In this document: piece by piece, positions 16,067 to 24,965 of the stretch | How positions within the stretch are numbered: position 1 is the first letter of the stretch | Layout of the letters: each line of letters opens with the position of its first letter | NCBI RefSeq assembly: GCF_015355755.1 | Contig: NZ_JACVEE010000002.1 | Coordinates: 2,232,001 to 2,296,000, forward strand | Source: Nocardia sp. XZ_19_385 | GTDB lineage: Bacteria > Actinomycetota > Actinomycetes > Mycobacteriales > Mycobacteriaceae | Direction: 5' to 3' | DNA: 64,000 nucleotides | The notes under the pieces: generated by a model | The model's input: the letters and a program-made list of their open reading frames with translations, nothing else | Databases searched by the model: none | Told to the model about the DNA's origin: nothing | Position numbers and translations under genes: made by a program

Positions 16067-16249
16067 TCACATGCTGCGGTGAGGATGTCCCTGCGTGATC
16101 GCGGGGCGCGGCGCCTCCGAGGTGCCCGGCGACGGCGCGGATTGCAGCAGGAGATAGATGAAGACCACCGTCGCGGCGAGCGCGAGCACCGCGACGACGA
16201 GCTGCGCGGCAATCGCGAGGCGTCGGCTCACTGCCGAGTGCCGCAACAT
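16067..16249 (-). CDS. Small single-pass membrane protein, unknown function
   Basis: 60 residues: a basic N-terminus (MLRHSAVSRRLA), one strong hydrophobic helix from about Ile13 to Leu35, and a Pro/Ser-rich tail ending in a His-containing stretch. ATG at 16249. No convincing ribosome site or homologue by eye, so it could be a chance frame. The hydrophobic pattern and clean placement between two minus-strand genes make it plausible. It might be the last gene of the nei/lhr transcript. The 115 bases between it and nei hold nothing recognisable. Confidence 0.5.
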   Translation of the reverse strand: MLRHSAVSRRLAIAAQLVVAVLALAATVVFIYLLLQSAPSPGTSEAPRPAITQGHPHRSM

Positions 16250-16364
16250 GTCCGCCTGCTCCTACGCTGTTGAATTCCGATAGCCACAGATGCTGTCGGG
16301 ATGCGAGGGCGCGGTGTTAGCAATGCGACGGCAAATTACATCGCACGCGAGCGAAATGGGTGGT

Positions 16365-17144
16365 TTACCCGCCCGGCTCCGGCTGGCAGCGCGGGCAGAA
16401 GTAGATGCCGCGCTCGCGCTTGGAAATGCGGTCGGCGGGCTCGGAGTCGCCGAGCATGCGGACGATGATGGTGGCGCCACAGCGCGGACAGGGGCGTCGC
16501 TGCTTGCCGTACACCAGCGGGCGCCGGGGTGGTTCGTGCGCGGCTTTGCCGAGTATCCGGTGCGCCTCGTTGACGAGCGCGACCAGATCGGGGACCTCGG
16601 CCACCGGTGTCGCCGGATGCACCTTCCGCAGGAAACAGACTTCGCTGCGGAAGATATTGCCGATGCCCGCCAGATTGCGCTGATCCAGCAGCGCCACCCC
16701 GATCGGCTGCGCCGGATGCGACTCCAGCCGCCGGACCGCCTCGGTGACATCCCAGTTCGGCCCGAGCAGATCCGGGCCCAGATGGTCGATGGCGGTGTGC
16801 TCCTCGGAGCGGCGCAGCACCTCCACCTTGCCGAGATCGAAACCGACCGCCTCGGTGTCGTCGGTGGTGAGCACGACCCGGGCCTGCACGCGGGGGCGCG
16901 TCCACCGCTCACCGATGCAGTAGGTGCGCCATATTCCCTCCATCTTCAGATGGGTGTGGATGCTCACCTGGGGTGTGCGGATGAACAGGTGCTTGCCGTA
17001 GCTGCCGACCTCCTCGATCAGCTCACCCGCCAGATCCACCGTCGCGTACCGGGGCACCCGGAAATCGCTGCGCACCAGCGTCTTCCCGACCAGCGCCAGC
17101 CGCAGCCGGTGCGCCGCCAGGAAAATCGTGTCGCCTTCAGGCAT
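16365..17144 (-). CDS. nei: Endonuclease VIII-type DNA glycosylase/AP lyase
   Basis: 259 residues of the Fpg/Nei family. It starts MPEGDTI, where Pro2 is the catalytic nucleophile and Glu3 the acid. GSYGKHLFI provides the conserved Lys. DQRNLAGIGNIFRSEVCF forms the helix-two-turn-helix. The C-terminus has a zinc finger with CPRC pairs (CPRCG and FCPRC). Such enzymes excise oxidised pyrimidines and cleave the abasic site. It lies 21 bases downstream of lhr on the same strand, so helicase and glycosylase are likely co-transcribed, a pairing also seen in other actinobacteria. Confidence 0.94.
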   Translation of the reverse strand: MPEGDTIFLAAHRLRLALVGKTLVRSDFRVPRYATVDLAGELIEEVGSYGKHLFIRTPQVSIHTHLKMEGIWRTYCIGERWTRPRVQARVVLTTDDTEAVGFDLGKVEVLRRSEEHTAIDHLGPDLLGPNWDVTEAVRRLESHPAQPIGVALLDQRNLAGIGNIFRSEVCFLRKVHPATPVAEVPDLVALVNEAHRILGKAAHEPPRRPLVYGKQRRPCPRCGATIIVRMLGDSEPADRISKRERGIYFCPRCQPEPGG

Positions 17145-17165
17145 GGGACAACCGTACCGAGCGGA

Positions 17166-20100
17166 TCATGGCCGGCTCCGCAGCCGCAGACCGCGCGGGG
17201 TCGCGGAAAAACCCGCCTCGGTGAGGAAGGTGGCGAAGGTGTTGCCGTGCACGGTTTCCCCATCGACCTTGTCGATGACGAGGGAGTCGACGCGGCGGGT
17301 GCGGACCAGCCCGGCCAGCGCGGCGGACGCGGCCTGGCGGGCGTCCGGGTCCTCGGTGAAGGTGAGCAGGGTCTTGCCGCCGCGCTCCAGGTAGAGCACC
17401 AGGTCACCGTCGACGAGGACGACCAGCGCTCCGGCTTTGCGCCCGGGGCGATGGCCGCTGTCGCCGTCACCCTTGGGCCAGGGCAGCGCCGCGCCGTACG
17501 GATTGGCCGGATCGCAGGCGGCCAGCGCCAAAGCCTCGGGCGGTCGCTGTCTGCCGTCGGCGGCGCGGATGCGGTCGGTGTCGAAGGTGCGCAGCCGGTC
17601 CACCACATCGGTTGTGGAGAACTGTGCACCGCCGAGCGAATCGATGAAATACCCGCGGCGGCACCGCCCGCGGTCCTCGAACTCGGTGAGGACCCGGTAC
17701 ATCAGGGCGAATCCGCCGGGCACACCTTCGTTCTGCACCGAGCCGCGGGTCAGCACGCCGTAGCGCTCCAGCAACATGTCCGCGGTGGCGTGGGCGCGAA
17801 CGGTGTTGTCCGACACCCGATCCGGCAGCAGCGACCACCGTCCGGCGACCGCGGGCGGGCCGGAGCGGGTCGGCAGGGTCTGCCGCGGCAGGAACGCGCG
17901 CCCGCGCGGTGCGCGGCGTGGCGTGCGATGGGCCGTGGTGGTGCGCGTCGTCCCAGAAAGCAAGGCGCGGACCGGGGCGAAGGTGTCGCCCGCGACAACG
18001 CCCGCCCACGCGAGGTCCCACAGTGCGGCGGCCGCGGCGGTGTCGTCGAGCAGCCCGGTGGAGTCGGAGAGCTGGCGGAAGAAGTACGCGCCGCCACCAC
18101 CGAGTGCGTTGAGCAGCGCGGTATGGCTTTCGGTGAGCTCGATGTCGTCCGGAGGTGCGAGAGTGAAGGGGGCCTGGTCGGTCAGATGCAGGGCAATCCA
18201 GCCGTCCTTCGAAGTGATCGAGCCATGCCCGGACCAGATCACCTCTCCGGTGGCCATCAGTTCGTCGAGCATCGCGGGGGAGTAGTCGCGGACGCGGGCG
18301 GGCAGGATCAGCGATTCCCATGCCGAGGCCGGAATCGGTACGCCCGCAAGCTGTTCCACCACGGTCGCGACGCCGTCGACGCCGCGCAGTTCACCGCTGC
18401 AGATGTGCTGCCAGGAGGGCAGGAAGCGGCCGAACGCCGTGATCGCGACGGGCTCGACCTCGTGACGAGCGGCAGCCAGCGAGCGGCGGCGGAGTCGGCG
18501 CAGCACCTGGGTGTCGCACCATTCCGAGCCGCTGGCGGCGGGCGTGAATTCACCTTCCACCACGCGTTTTTCGGTCACCAAACGATGCAGTGCGGTACCC
18601 GCGACGGCAGCGCCGAGGCCGAAGCGCTGGGCGACCGCCTCGGTGGAGAACGGGGCGTGCGTTCGGGCATAGCGGCCGACAAGGTCGCCCAGCGGGTCCG
18701 GAACCGGTTCGATGAAGGCCGCCGGGGTGCCGATGGGCAGTGGCACACCTAGCGCATCGCGCAACCGGGCCGCGTCTTCGACCGCGACCCACCAAGTGCG
18801 CCCTGCGAACGAAACCTCCAGTGCACGACGGGCTTTCAGCAGACTGGCGAACCATTCATGGTGTGCGCCGACCGTTCCCAGGTCCTCGGCGGGTGTGTCT
18901 TCCTCAGCGCCAGGAGTATCTCCGGGCTGCCCTGAGTCCTCGACGAGTGTGTCTCCGCCATCATGTGAACCAACAGGGCCGAGCGCGCAGCGTGCTCCCG
19001 CTTCTGCCGGAGTCAGCGGTCCTAGTAGTCGCAGCAGGTCGGCTAATCCTTCGGCGTCGCGGGCGCGCCGTTCGGGGGTGAGGCGCTGTAGTTCGCGCTC
19101 GACCTCCTCGAGGATGCCGGCGTCGAGCAACTCTCGCAGTTCCACGCGGCCGAGTAGTTCGGCGAGCAGGCTGGAGTCCAGGGACAGGGCGGCGGCGCGG
19201 CGTTCGGCGAGCGGGCTGTCGCCGTCGTACATGAACTGGCCGATGTAGTCGAACAGCAAGGCGTTGGCGAAGGGGGACGGGGTCGCGGTCTCGACTTCGA
19301 CCAGGCGCAGCTGGCGGCGCGCGACGCGGCCGAGCAGGTCGCGCAGGGCGGGGAGGTCGTAGACATCGCGGAGGCATTCGCGCACCGTCTCGAGCAGGAT
19401 CGGGAAATCGGGGAACTTGCGTGCCACATCCAGCAGCTGCGCCGAGCGCTGGCGTTGCTGCCACAGCGGTGCGCGCTTGCCCGGATCGCGCCGGGGCAGG
19501 AGCAGGGCGCGGGCCGCGCATTCGCGGAAGCGGGAGGCGAAAAGCGCTGAGCCGCCGACCTGTTCGGTGACGATGTCGTCGATCTCGTCGGGCTCGAAGA
19601 CGAACAGCTCGGCGCCGGGCGGGTCGTCGGTGGTGTCGGGGAGCCGCACCACGATTCCGTCGTCGGAGGCGTTCGGTGTGGCATCCACCCCGAACCGCTC
19701 CTGCAACCGGGCCCCGATCGCCAGCGCCCACGGTGCGTGCACCGTCAACCCGTAGGGCGAATGCAGCACCAGCCGCCAGTCGCCCAGCTCATCCCGGAAC
19801 CGCTCCACCACCAGCGTCTTGTCGGTGGGTAAATGTCCTGTCGCCGTGCGCTGTTCGTCGAGCAACGCGAACAGATTCGCGATCGCGTTGTCGTTCAAAC
19901 CCGCGGTGCGCACGAGCTCATCGGCCGGGCCGCTGTCACCGGATTTACCGGCCTTGCGGATGAATTCGCCCAGGGCCGCACCGAGTTCGGCGGGACGGCC
20001 GAGTCCGTCGCCGTGCCAGAAAGGTAGGCGGCCCGGTTGCCCGAAGGCCGGGGTCACCAGCACGCGGTCGAAGGTGATCTCCTCGATCCGCCAGCTGGTG

Positions 20101-21785
20101 GCGCCGAGCGCGAAGACATCGCCGACGCGGGATTCGTAGACCATTTCCTCGTCGAGTTCGCCGACGCGCGAGTTCTTCTCACCCACCATGTACACCGCGA
20201 ACATGCCGCGGTCGGGGATCGCGCCGCCGGAGGTGACGGCGAGCCGCTGCGCGCCGGGCCGGCCGGTGAGGGTGCCCGCGTCCCGGTCCCAGACCAATCG
20301 TGGCCGGAGTTCGGCGAATTCGTCGGAGGGGTAGCGCCCGGAGAGCAGATCCAGCACGGATTCGTAGGCCGAGCGGGGGAGCGCGGAATAACTGCCGGTG
20401 CCGCGCACGGTGTCGAACCAGGCATCGACATCGATCGGTTCCAGCGCACAGGCCGCGACCGTCTGCTGGGCGAGGATGTCGAGCGGATGGGCGGGGATCT
20501 GCAGCGCTTCGATCTGCCCGGTGAGCATGCGCTGGGCGGCGACCGCGCAGTGGATGACATCGGTGCGGTGCTTGGGAAACAGCACACCGCGCGAGATCTC
20601 ACCGACCTGATGTCCGGCTCGTCCGACGCGTTGCAGCCCGCTCGCCACCGAAGGCGGCGCCTCCACCTGCACGACCAGATCCACCGCACCCATGTCGATG
20701 CCGAGTTCGAGACTCGAGGTGGCGACCACACAGCGCAGCCGCCCGCTCTTGAGGTCGTCCTCGATGAGCGCGCGCTGCTCCTTACTCACCGAACCGTGGT
20801 GGGCGCGCGCGAGCAGCGGGCTCGCACCGTGGTTCACCTCGGTGGTCGGACCGATCAGCGCGGGTGCGGCATGGTCGGTCGCCACCGGGTCGCCGAGCCG
20901 CTCGGCGTAGGTCTCGTTCAAGCGGGCGGTCAACCGCTCGGCCAGCCGCCGCGAGTTCGCGAACACGATCGAGGACTGATGCTCGAGCACCAGGTCGACG
21001 ATCGATTCGTCGACATGCGGCCAGATCGACCCGGGCTGATCGGAATCTCCGAGATCGGTCATGTCCGGCACCGGCACCCGCACCGAGAGATCGAAGGTCT
21101 TGGGCGCGGGCGGATTCACGATGGTGATCGGCGCGTTCCCGACCAGGAACCGCCCGACCTCCTCCGGCGGCCGCACCGTCGCCGACAGGCCGACCCGCTG
21201 CGCGGGCCGCTCCGTCAACTGATCCAGCCGCGCCAACGACAACGCCAGGTGCGCACCGCGTTTACCGCCCGCGATGGCGTGCACCTCGTCGACAATCACA
21301 GTGCCCACCGTGCGCAGCGTCTCCCGCGCCGCCGAGGTGAGCATCAGAAACAAGGACTCGGGCGTGGTGATCAAAATGTCGGGCGGTGTCCGCTGCATGG
21401 ACCGGCGATCCTTCGCACTGGTATCGCCCGAGCGCACCCCGACGGTGATCTCCGGCGGATCCAACCCCAGCCGTTTCGCGGTCTGGGTGACCCCGACCAG
21501 CGGCGCCCGCAAATTCCGCTCCACATCCACGGCCAAGGCCTTGAGCGGCGAGATATATAGCACCGAAGTCCCCGCGACCGGCTCCTCCCGCCCGGCAAGC
21601 TGGTCGATCGCCCACAGGAACGCCGACAGCGTCTTACCCGACCCGGTCGGCGCCACCACCAGCGTGTGCTCCCCACCGGCAATGGCCTGCCACGCGCCGA
21701 GCTGAGCAGACGTCGGCGCGGGAAACGCACCGTCGAACCACTCACGAGTCGCCGGAGAGAACCCAGCAGTCGACAACTTGGCCAT
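17166..21785 (-). CDS. lhr: Lhr-type large ATP-dependent DNA helicase
   Basis: 1539 residues, close to the usual size of bacterial long-form Lhr. Visible motifs: Walker A VVAPTGSGKT (Lys51), DEVHAIAGGKRG (DEVH box), SATV (motif III), VATSSLELGIDMG and QRVGRAGHQ (motifs V and VI), followed by the long Lhr-specific winged-helix and C-terminal regions. It is a superfamily 2 translocase that unwinds RNA:DNA and DNA duplexes and acts in DNA repair. ATG at 21785 is preceded by GAGG; a longer frame exists upstream but MAKLSTAGFSP is the natural start. It is co-directional with nei, 21 bases away, supporting a repair operon. Confidence 0.96.
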   Translation of the reverse strand: MAKLSTAGFSPATREWFDGAFPAPTSAQLGAWQAIAGGEHTLVVAPTGSGKTLSAFLWAIDQLAGREEPVAGTSVLYISPLKALAVDVERNLRAPLVGVTQTAKRLGLDPPEITVGVRSGDTSAKDRRSMQRTPPDILITTPESLFLMLTSAARETLRTVGTVIVDEVHAIAGGKRGAHLALSLARLDQLTERPAQRVGLSATVRPPEEVGRFLVGNAPITIVNPPAPKTFDLSVRVPVPDMTDLGDSDQPGSIWPHVDESIVDLVLEHQSSIVFANSRRLAERLTARLNETYAERLGDPVATDHAAPALIGPTTEVNHGASPLLARAHHGSVSKEQRALIEDDLKSGRLRCVVATSSLELGIDMGAVDLVVQVEAPPSVASGLQRVGRAGHQVGEISRGVLFPKHRTDVIHCAVAAQRMLTGQIEALQIPAHPLDILAQQTVAACALEPIDVDAWFDTVRGTGSYSALPRSAYESVLDLLSGRYPSDEFAELRPRLVWDRDAGTLTGRPGAQRLAVTSGGAIPDRGMFAVYMVGEKNSRVGELDEEMVYESRVGDVFALGATSWRIEEITFDRVLVTPAFGQPGRLPFWHGDGLGRPAELGAALGEFIRKAGKSGDSGPADELVRTAGLNDNAIANLFALLDEQRTATGHLPTDKTLVVERFRDELGDWRLVLHSPYGLTVHAPWALAIGARLQERFGVDATPNASDDGIVVRLPDTTDDPPGAELFVFEPDEIDDIVTEQVGGSALFASRFRECAARALLLPRRDPGKRAPLWQQRQRSAQLLDVARKFPDFPILLETVRECLRDVYDLPALRDLLGRVARRQLRLVEVETATPSPFANALLFDYIGQFMYDGDSPLAERRAAALSLDSSLLAELLGRVELRELLDAGILEEVERELQRLTPERRARDAEGLADLLRLLGPLTPAEAGARCALGPVGSHDGGDTLVEDSGQPGDTPGAEEDTPAEDLGTVGAHHEWFASLLKARRALEVSFAGRTWWVAVEDAARLRDALGVPLPIGTPAAFIEPVPDPLGDLVGRYARTHAPFSTEAVAQRFGLGAAVAGTALHRLVTEKRVVEGEFTPAASGSEWCDTQVLRRLRRRSLAAARHEVEPVAITAFGRFLPSWQHICSGELRGVDGVATVVEQLAGVPIPASAWESLILPARVRDYSPAMLDELMATGEVIWSGHGSITSKDGWIALHLTDQAPFTLAPPDDIELTESHTALLNALGGGGAYFFRQLSDSTGLLDDTAAAAALWDLAWAGVVAGDTFAPVRALLSGTTRTTTAHRTPRRAPRGRAFLPRQTLPTRSGPPAVAGRWSLLPDRVSDNTVRAHATADMLLERYGVLTRGSVQNEGVPGGFALMYRVLTEFEDRGRCRRGYFIDSLGGAQFSTTDVVDRLRTFDTDRIRAADGRQRPPEALALAACDPANPYGAALPWPKGDGDSGHRPGRKAGALVVLVDGDLVLYLERGGKTLLTFTEDPDARQAASAALAGLVRTRRVDSLVIDKVDGETVHGNTFATFLTEAGFSATPRGLRLRSRP

Positions 21786-21829
21786 GTACCTCAGTCTGCA
21801 CCCGGCCACCGACAACTAACCGATAGCCG

Positions 21830-21835
21830 TACGCT
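21830..21835 (+). promoter_or_regulatory. -10 box (TACGCT) of the phosphatase gene
   Basis: TACGCT, seven bases, then GTG at 21843: a leaderless arrangement. Confidence 0.5.
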
Positions 21836-21842
21836 TCCAGTC

Positions 21843-22388
21843 GTGCAAAAGGTGCTCAGACTCGACCTGGTCAGCCATGGCATGACCGAGGCGATGCGAA
21901 AAGCACGTTTTCCAGTCGACGAATCGCTGACCGAGGCCGGCCGCCGCGCCATCGCCGCCGTCACGCGATTGACCGCGGCGCGCGTGCTCACCGGACCGGA
22001 AAGACGAACCGTCGAGACCGCCGCACTGATGGGCCTACCCGGCGAGGAGGACGACCGCCTCCGCGACCTGGACGCCGGCGCCTGGCGTGGCGGGGAACTC
22101 ATGTCGGTCCCGCAGGATGAGCTCTACGCCTGGCTCACCAACCCGACGTTCAAGGGGCACGGCGGCGAATCGGTCTGCGAGGTGATCGCGCGGACCCGAT
22201 TATGGATGACCGAGATCGCCTCGGAGGGCATGTCCACCGTCGCGGTCACGCATCCGGCCGTCGTCCGCGCCGCGTTGCTGGTCACCTTGGACGCGCCGCC
22301 GAAATCGTTCTGGCGCATCGATATTCCGCCGGGCCATGTCACCCGCCTGCATTACCGCGGCGAGTGGACGGTACATTTCGCCAGCTAG
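21843..22388 (+). CDS. Histidine phosphatase (phosphoglycerate mutase)-like protein with altered RHG motif
   Basis: 181 residues of the branch-1 histidine-phosphatase fold. The signature that is normally L-V-R-H-G reads LDLVSHGMTE, so the phosphate-binding Arg is Ser11 while the phosphorylated His12 remains. The second His is in VAVTHPAVVRAALL, and SGPERRTVETA-type segments (TGPERRTVETAAL) supply the other Arg. With the first Arg missing, activity may be weak or the protein may bind rather than hydrolyse phosphoesters. GTG 21843 follows a -10 box by seven bases. The stop codon shares CTAG with the stop of the convergent TetR gene. Substrate unknown. Confidence 0.82.
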   Translation: MQKVLRLDLVSHGMTEAMRKARFPVDESLTEAGRRAIAAVTRLTAARVLTGPERRTVETAALMGLPGEEDDRLRDLDAGAWRGGELMSVPQDELYAWLTNPTFKGHGGESVCEVIARTRLWMTEIASEGMSTVAVTHPAVVRAALLVTLDAPPKSFWRIDIPPGHVTRLHYRGEWTVHFAS

Positions 22389-22990
22389 GCCCGGGCGCGT
22401 TCGCCGAGGGTGACGAGCATGCGTACGGCATCGGTGATGAGCCGCGCCGAGATCGTCGGATCGATGGCGCGCTGGATGCCGAGCCCGAGGCCGAGGCTCA
22501 GCACCGAGGTGGCCGCGTCCTCCGCGGACATCGGCAACTCGATATCCAGCGAATCGGTCAGGGTCTGTAGTTGCGCGGCAACGGCGCCGCGCACCGCCCC
22601 GAGGCTGGACACCAAGGCCGCTTGCAGCTCCGGATCATCCCGGGCGACGGTGGCGAACTCGAATTCGAGCATGGTCCAGCCGACATCACCGAGGGTGCGT
22701 TCGGCCCATTCCTGCAGCTTCGCCAGCCGGTTCTCCAAGCTGTCGGCGGTGGACACCAATTCGGTCACCTCCTCGAACTTGGTGGCATGGATCAGGTCGA
22801 GGACTTCCAGGCACAGCTGCTTCTTCGTGCGGAAGTTGGAGTACACGGCACCCTTGGAGTAGCCGGCCGCCTCGGCCACCCGCTCCAGGCTGGTCCGCGC
22901 GTATCCCTCGGTCAGGAACAGGTCGCGCGCCGTCGCAACCAGATCGGCGCGGGTGCGCGCCTGGCTTTCGGTGCGGGTCAGTCGGGCCAT
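22385..22990 (-). CDS. TetR/AcrR-family transcriptional regulator
   Basis: 201 residues. The N-terminal DNA-binding domain is clear at about residues 10-60: TRADLVATARDLFLTEGYARTSLERVAEAAGYSKGAVYSNFRTKKQL. The rest is a helical effector domain. It is transcribed divergently from the patatin-SDR-GMC operon across 68 bases and most likely represses that operon and itself. ATG at 22990 is seven bases from a TAGAAT -10 box. The likely ligand would be a fatty acyl or alcohol compound given the neighbouring enzymes, which is an inference. Confidence 0.92.
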   Translation of the reverse strand: MARLTRTESQARTRADLVATARDLFLTEGYARTSLERVAEAAGYSKGAVYSNFRTKKQLCLEVLDLIHATKFEEVTELVSTADSLENRLAKLQEWAERTLGDVGWTMLEFEFATVARDDPELQAALVSSLGAVRGAVAAQLQTLTDSLDIELPMSAEDAATSVLSLGLGLGIQRAIDPTISARLITDAVRMLVTLGERARA

Positions 22991-22997
22991 GTCAGCG

Positions 22998-23051
22998 ATT
23001 CTACGTACTAGTAGATTCCAGATACCGTTAGTATTTGAATTCTGTTAGTGT
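22998..23051. promoter_or_regulatory. Divergent promoter region, TetR gene and patatin operon
   Basis: TAGAAT (minus strand, 22998-23003) is seven bases from the TetR start. TAGTGT (plus strand, 23046-23051) is seven bases from the patatin start, so both transcripts look leaderless. Between them are TACTAGTA, a perfect palindrome, and two GTTAGT copies spaced for operator use. Confidence 0.5.
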
Positions 23052-23058
23052 CGGAACC

Positions 23059-24003
23059 ATGGGTAACGAAAACGGGTCACAGCGACGTGGCCTGGCCATC
23101 GGCTGTGGCGGCACCATCGGTGCGGCCTGGATCGTGGGGGCGCTGGCCGCCGTGCGCGACGTGCTGGACTGGGATCCGCGCACGGCCGACCTGATGATCG
23201 GCACCTCGGCGGGCGCGGAGTACGTGACCATGCTGGGCAGCGGAATCTCCGTCGACGAGCTGGTCGCGATGCAGGAGGGGAGCAGCGCGAATCCGATCCT
23301 GACCGAGCACATGCGCTCCGGCCCCGGCAAATTCCCGCCGCTGCCGAAGCCGCGCCTGGGCGCGCCGCTGCTGCCGCTGCGCGCGCCGTCCGGCCAGCGG
23401 TTGCTCACCGCGGGTAGCGGCCTGCTGCCGGTCGGCGGCGGTGACGCGAGCTGGCTGCAGCGCTTGGCCGAGCAGCTCAACCCCGGCCGCACCTGGGTGC
23501 CACATCCGGCGACCTGGCTGGTGAGCATGGATTACGCCACCGGACAACGGGTTCCGTTCGGTTCCCCCGATGCGCCCGCCGCCACGCTCGGCGAAGCCCT
23601 GCGCGCCTCCTGGGCCGTGCCCGGCTGGCTGCCGCCGGTGCCGATCGCCGGCCGCCGCTTCATCGACGGCGGCGCCGGATCGACCGCCTCGGTGGATCTG
23701 CTTGCCGGACAGGGCCTCGACGAGGTGGTGGTGCTCGCGCCGATGGCCTCGGCGGGCCGGATCCCGGCCACCAGCGCGGGCCACTTCTTGGAACGGCAGA
23801 TGCGAAACCGGATGAGCGCCAAGCTCGCCGGTGAGATCGCCGCACTGCGCGCCGCGGGCACCAAGGTGCTGCTGCTCGGCGCCACCGCCGAGGATCTCGC
23901 GGTGATGGGCCCCAACTTCATGGACGGCAGCCGCCGCCTGGACACGTTCCGCCACAGCCTGCGCAGCACGCGCGCGGCGCTCGAACAAGGAGTTTTCGCA
24001 TGA
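23059..24003 (+). CDS. Patatin-like phospholipase / lipid acyl hydrolase
   Basis: 314 residues with the patatin pattern: oxyanion-hole glycines in IGCGGTIGAAWIVGAL, the nucleophile elbow GTSAGAEY (G-x-S-x-G) and the catalytic Asp in FIDGGAGST (D-G-G). No signal peptide is evident, so it probably acts in the cytoplasm or at the inner membrane face, cleaving fatty acyl esters. ATG 23059 follows a -10 box by seven bases; an upstream in-frame TTG at 23035 is unlikely because it lies upstream of that box. Its stop overlaps the SDR start (ATGA), so the two are coupled. First gene of a three-gene operon under the divergent TetR. Confidence 0.92.
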   Translation: MGNENGSQRRGLAIGCGGTIGAAWIVGALAAVRDVLDWDPRTADLMIGTSAGAEYVTMLGSGISVDELVAMQEGSSANPILTEHMRSGPGKFPPLPKPRLGAPLLPLRAPSGQRLLTAGSGLLPVGGGDASWLQRLAEQLNPGRTWVPHPATWLVSMDYATGQRVPFGSPDAPAATLGEALRASWAVPGWLPPVPIAGRRFIDGGAGSTASVDLLAGQGLDEVVVLAPMASAGRIPATSAGHFLERQMRNRMSAKLAGEIAALRAAGTKVLLLGATAEDLAVMGPNFMDGSRRLDTFRHSLRSTRAALEQGVFA

Positions 24004-24839
24004 GGATCCTCGGCCACGGTTACCCCGCCATCGACCTGAAGCACGCGCGGGTGCTGATCACCGGCGCCGGGCGCGGCATCGGGCAGTCCACCGCGCGTCT
24101 GTTCGCCGACCGGGGCGCCGATGTCGTCATCGCCGATGTGGACACCGCCGCCGCCGAAGCCGCGGCCGCCGAAATCGGTGCGCGGGCTGTGGAACTCGAT
24201 GTGCGCGCCCGCGACCAGTGGGACAAGGCGGTCGCCGATCTCGGCCGGGTCGACATCCTCGTCAACAATGCGGGCGTCATGCCCGCGGGCGCGTTCCTCG
24301 ACGAACCCGACGCGGTCGGCCAGGCCACCATGGACATCAATGTCTGGGGCCTCATCCACGGCATGCGCGCGGTGGTGCCCGGCATGATCGAGCGCGGCCA
24401 CGGCCACGTCGTCAATGTCGCCTCGCTGGCGGGCAAGCTGCCGGTGCCCGGCCTGGCGGTCTACAACGCGAGCAAGTTCGCCGCCGTCGGCCTGTCCGCC
24501 GCAACGCGTTTGGAGTTCGCCGAGCACGGCGTCAGCGTCAGTACGGTGCTGCCCTCGGCCGTGCGCACCCGGCTGTCCTCCGGCATGGCGCTCGGCAAGG
24601 GCATGCCCACCGTCGATCCGGAGGACGTGGCCGAGGCCATCGTCGGCACCTGCGACACCCGCAAAGCCGAAGTGGCCGTGCCGAATTACCTCGGCGCGCT
24701 GGATGTGGCGCTGGCCGCCACCCCGGAGCGGGCGGTGCAGCTGGTGCGCAAGCTCTTCGGCGGCGACCGCGCTCTGCACCCCGCCGACGCCGAGGTCCGC
24801 GCCAAGTACGAAGAGCAGGTTCGTTCCATCACCAAGTGA
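24000..24839 (+). CDS. Short-chain dehydrogenase/reductase (SDR)
   Basis: 279 residues, classical SDR: cofactor motif TGAGRGIG at residues 21-28, NNAGVMP, catalytic Ser in VNVASLAGK, and YNASK with the catalytic Tyr and Lys. Asp in VVIADVD at the end of beta-2 favours NAD(H). It probably interconverts a hydroxyl and a carbonyl on a lipid or alcohol. The start ATG overlaps the patatin stop by four bases, so it is translated directly after it. Together with the GMC enzyme downstream it suggests stepwise oxidation of a released alcohol or hydroxy lipid. Confidence 0.93.
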   Translation: MRILGHGYPAIDLKHARVLITGAGRGIGQSTARLFADRGADVVIADVDTAAAEAAAAEIGARAVELDVRARDQWDKAVADLGRVDILVNNAGVMPAGAFLDEPDAVGQATMDINVWGLIHGMRAVVPGMIERGHGHVVNVASLAGKLPVPGLAVYNASKFAAVGLSAATRLEFAEHGVSVSTVLPSAVRTRLSSGMALGKGMPTVDPEDVAEAIVGTCDTRKAEVAVPNYLGALDVALAATPERAVQLVRKLFGGDRALHPADAEVRAKYEEQVRSITK

Positions 24840-24965
24840 ACAAAAAGTAAGGCCCAAATCAACGCTGCGACTCGGCTTTACGGCGATAACAACCCAGAGT
24901 ATGGTCCGTATTCGGCGGCTCTATGTGAGCCGTGATTCTGGACTGCGGTTTGGGGAAGAGACGCC

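Noticed and set aside
16290..18752. An 820-codon open frame on the plus strand across nei and the 3' part of lhr
   Set aside because: It mirrors two clear genes, has low-complexity Gln/Arg/Gly composition and no ribosome site.
23035..23061. TTG at 23035 as the start of the first patatin gene
   Set aside because: It lies upstream of the TAGTGT -10 box that is seven bases from ATG 23059, and the extra residues do not resemble a patatin N-terminus.
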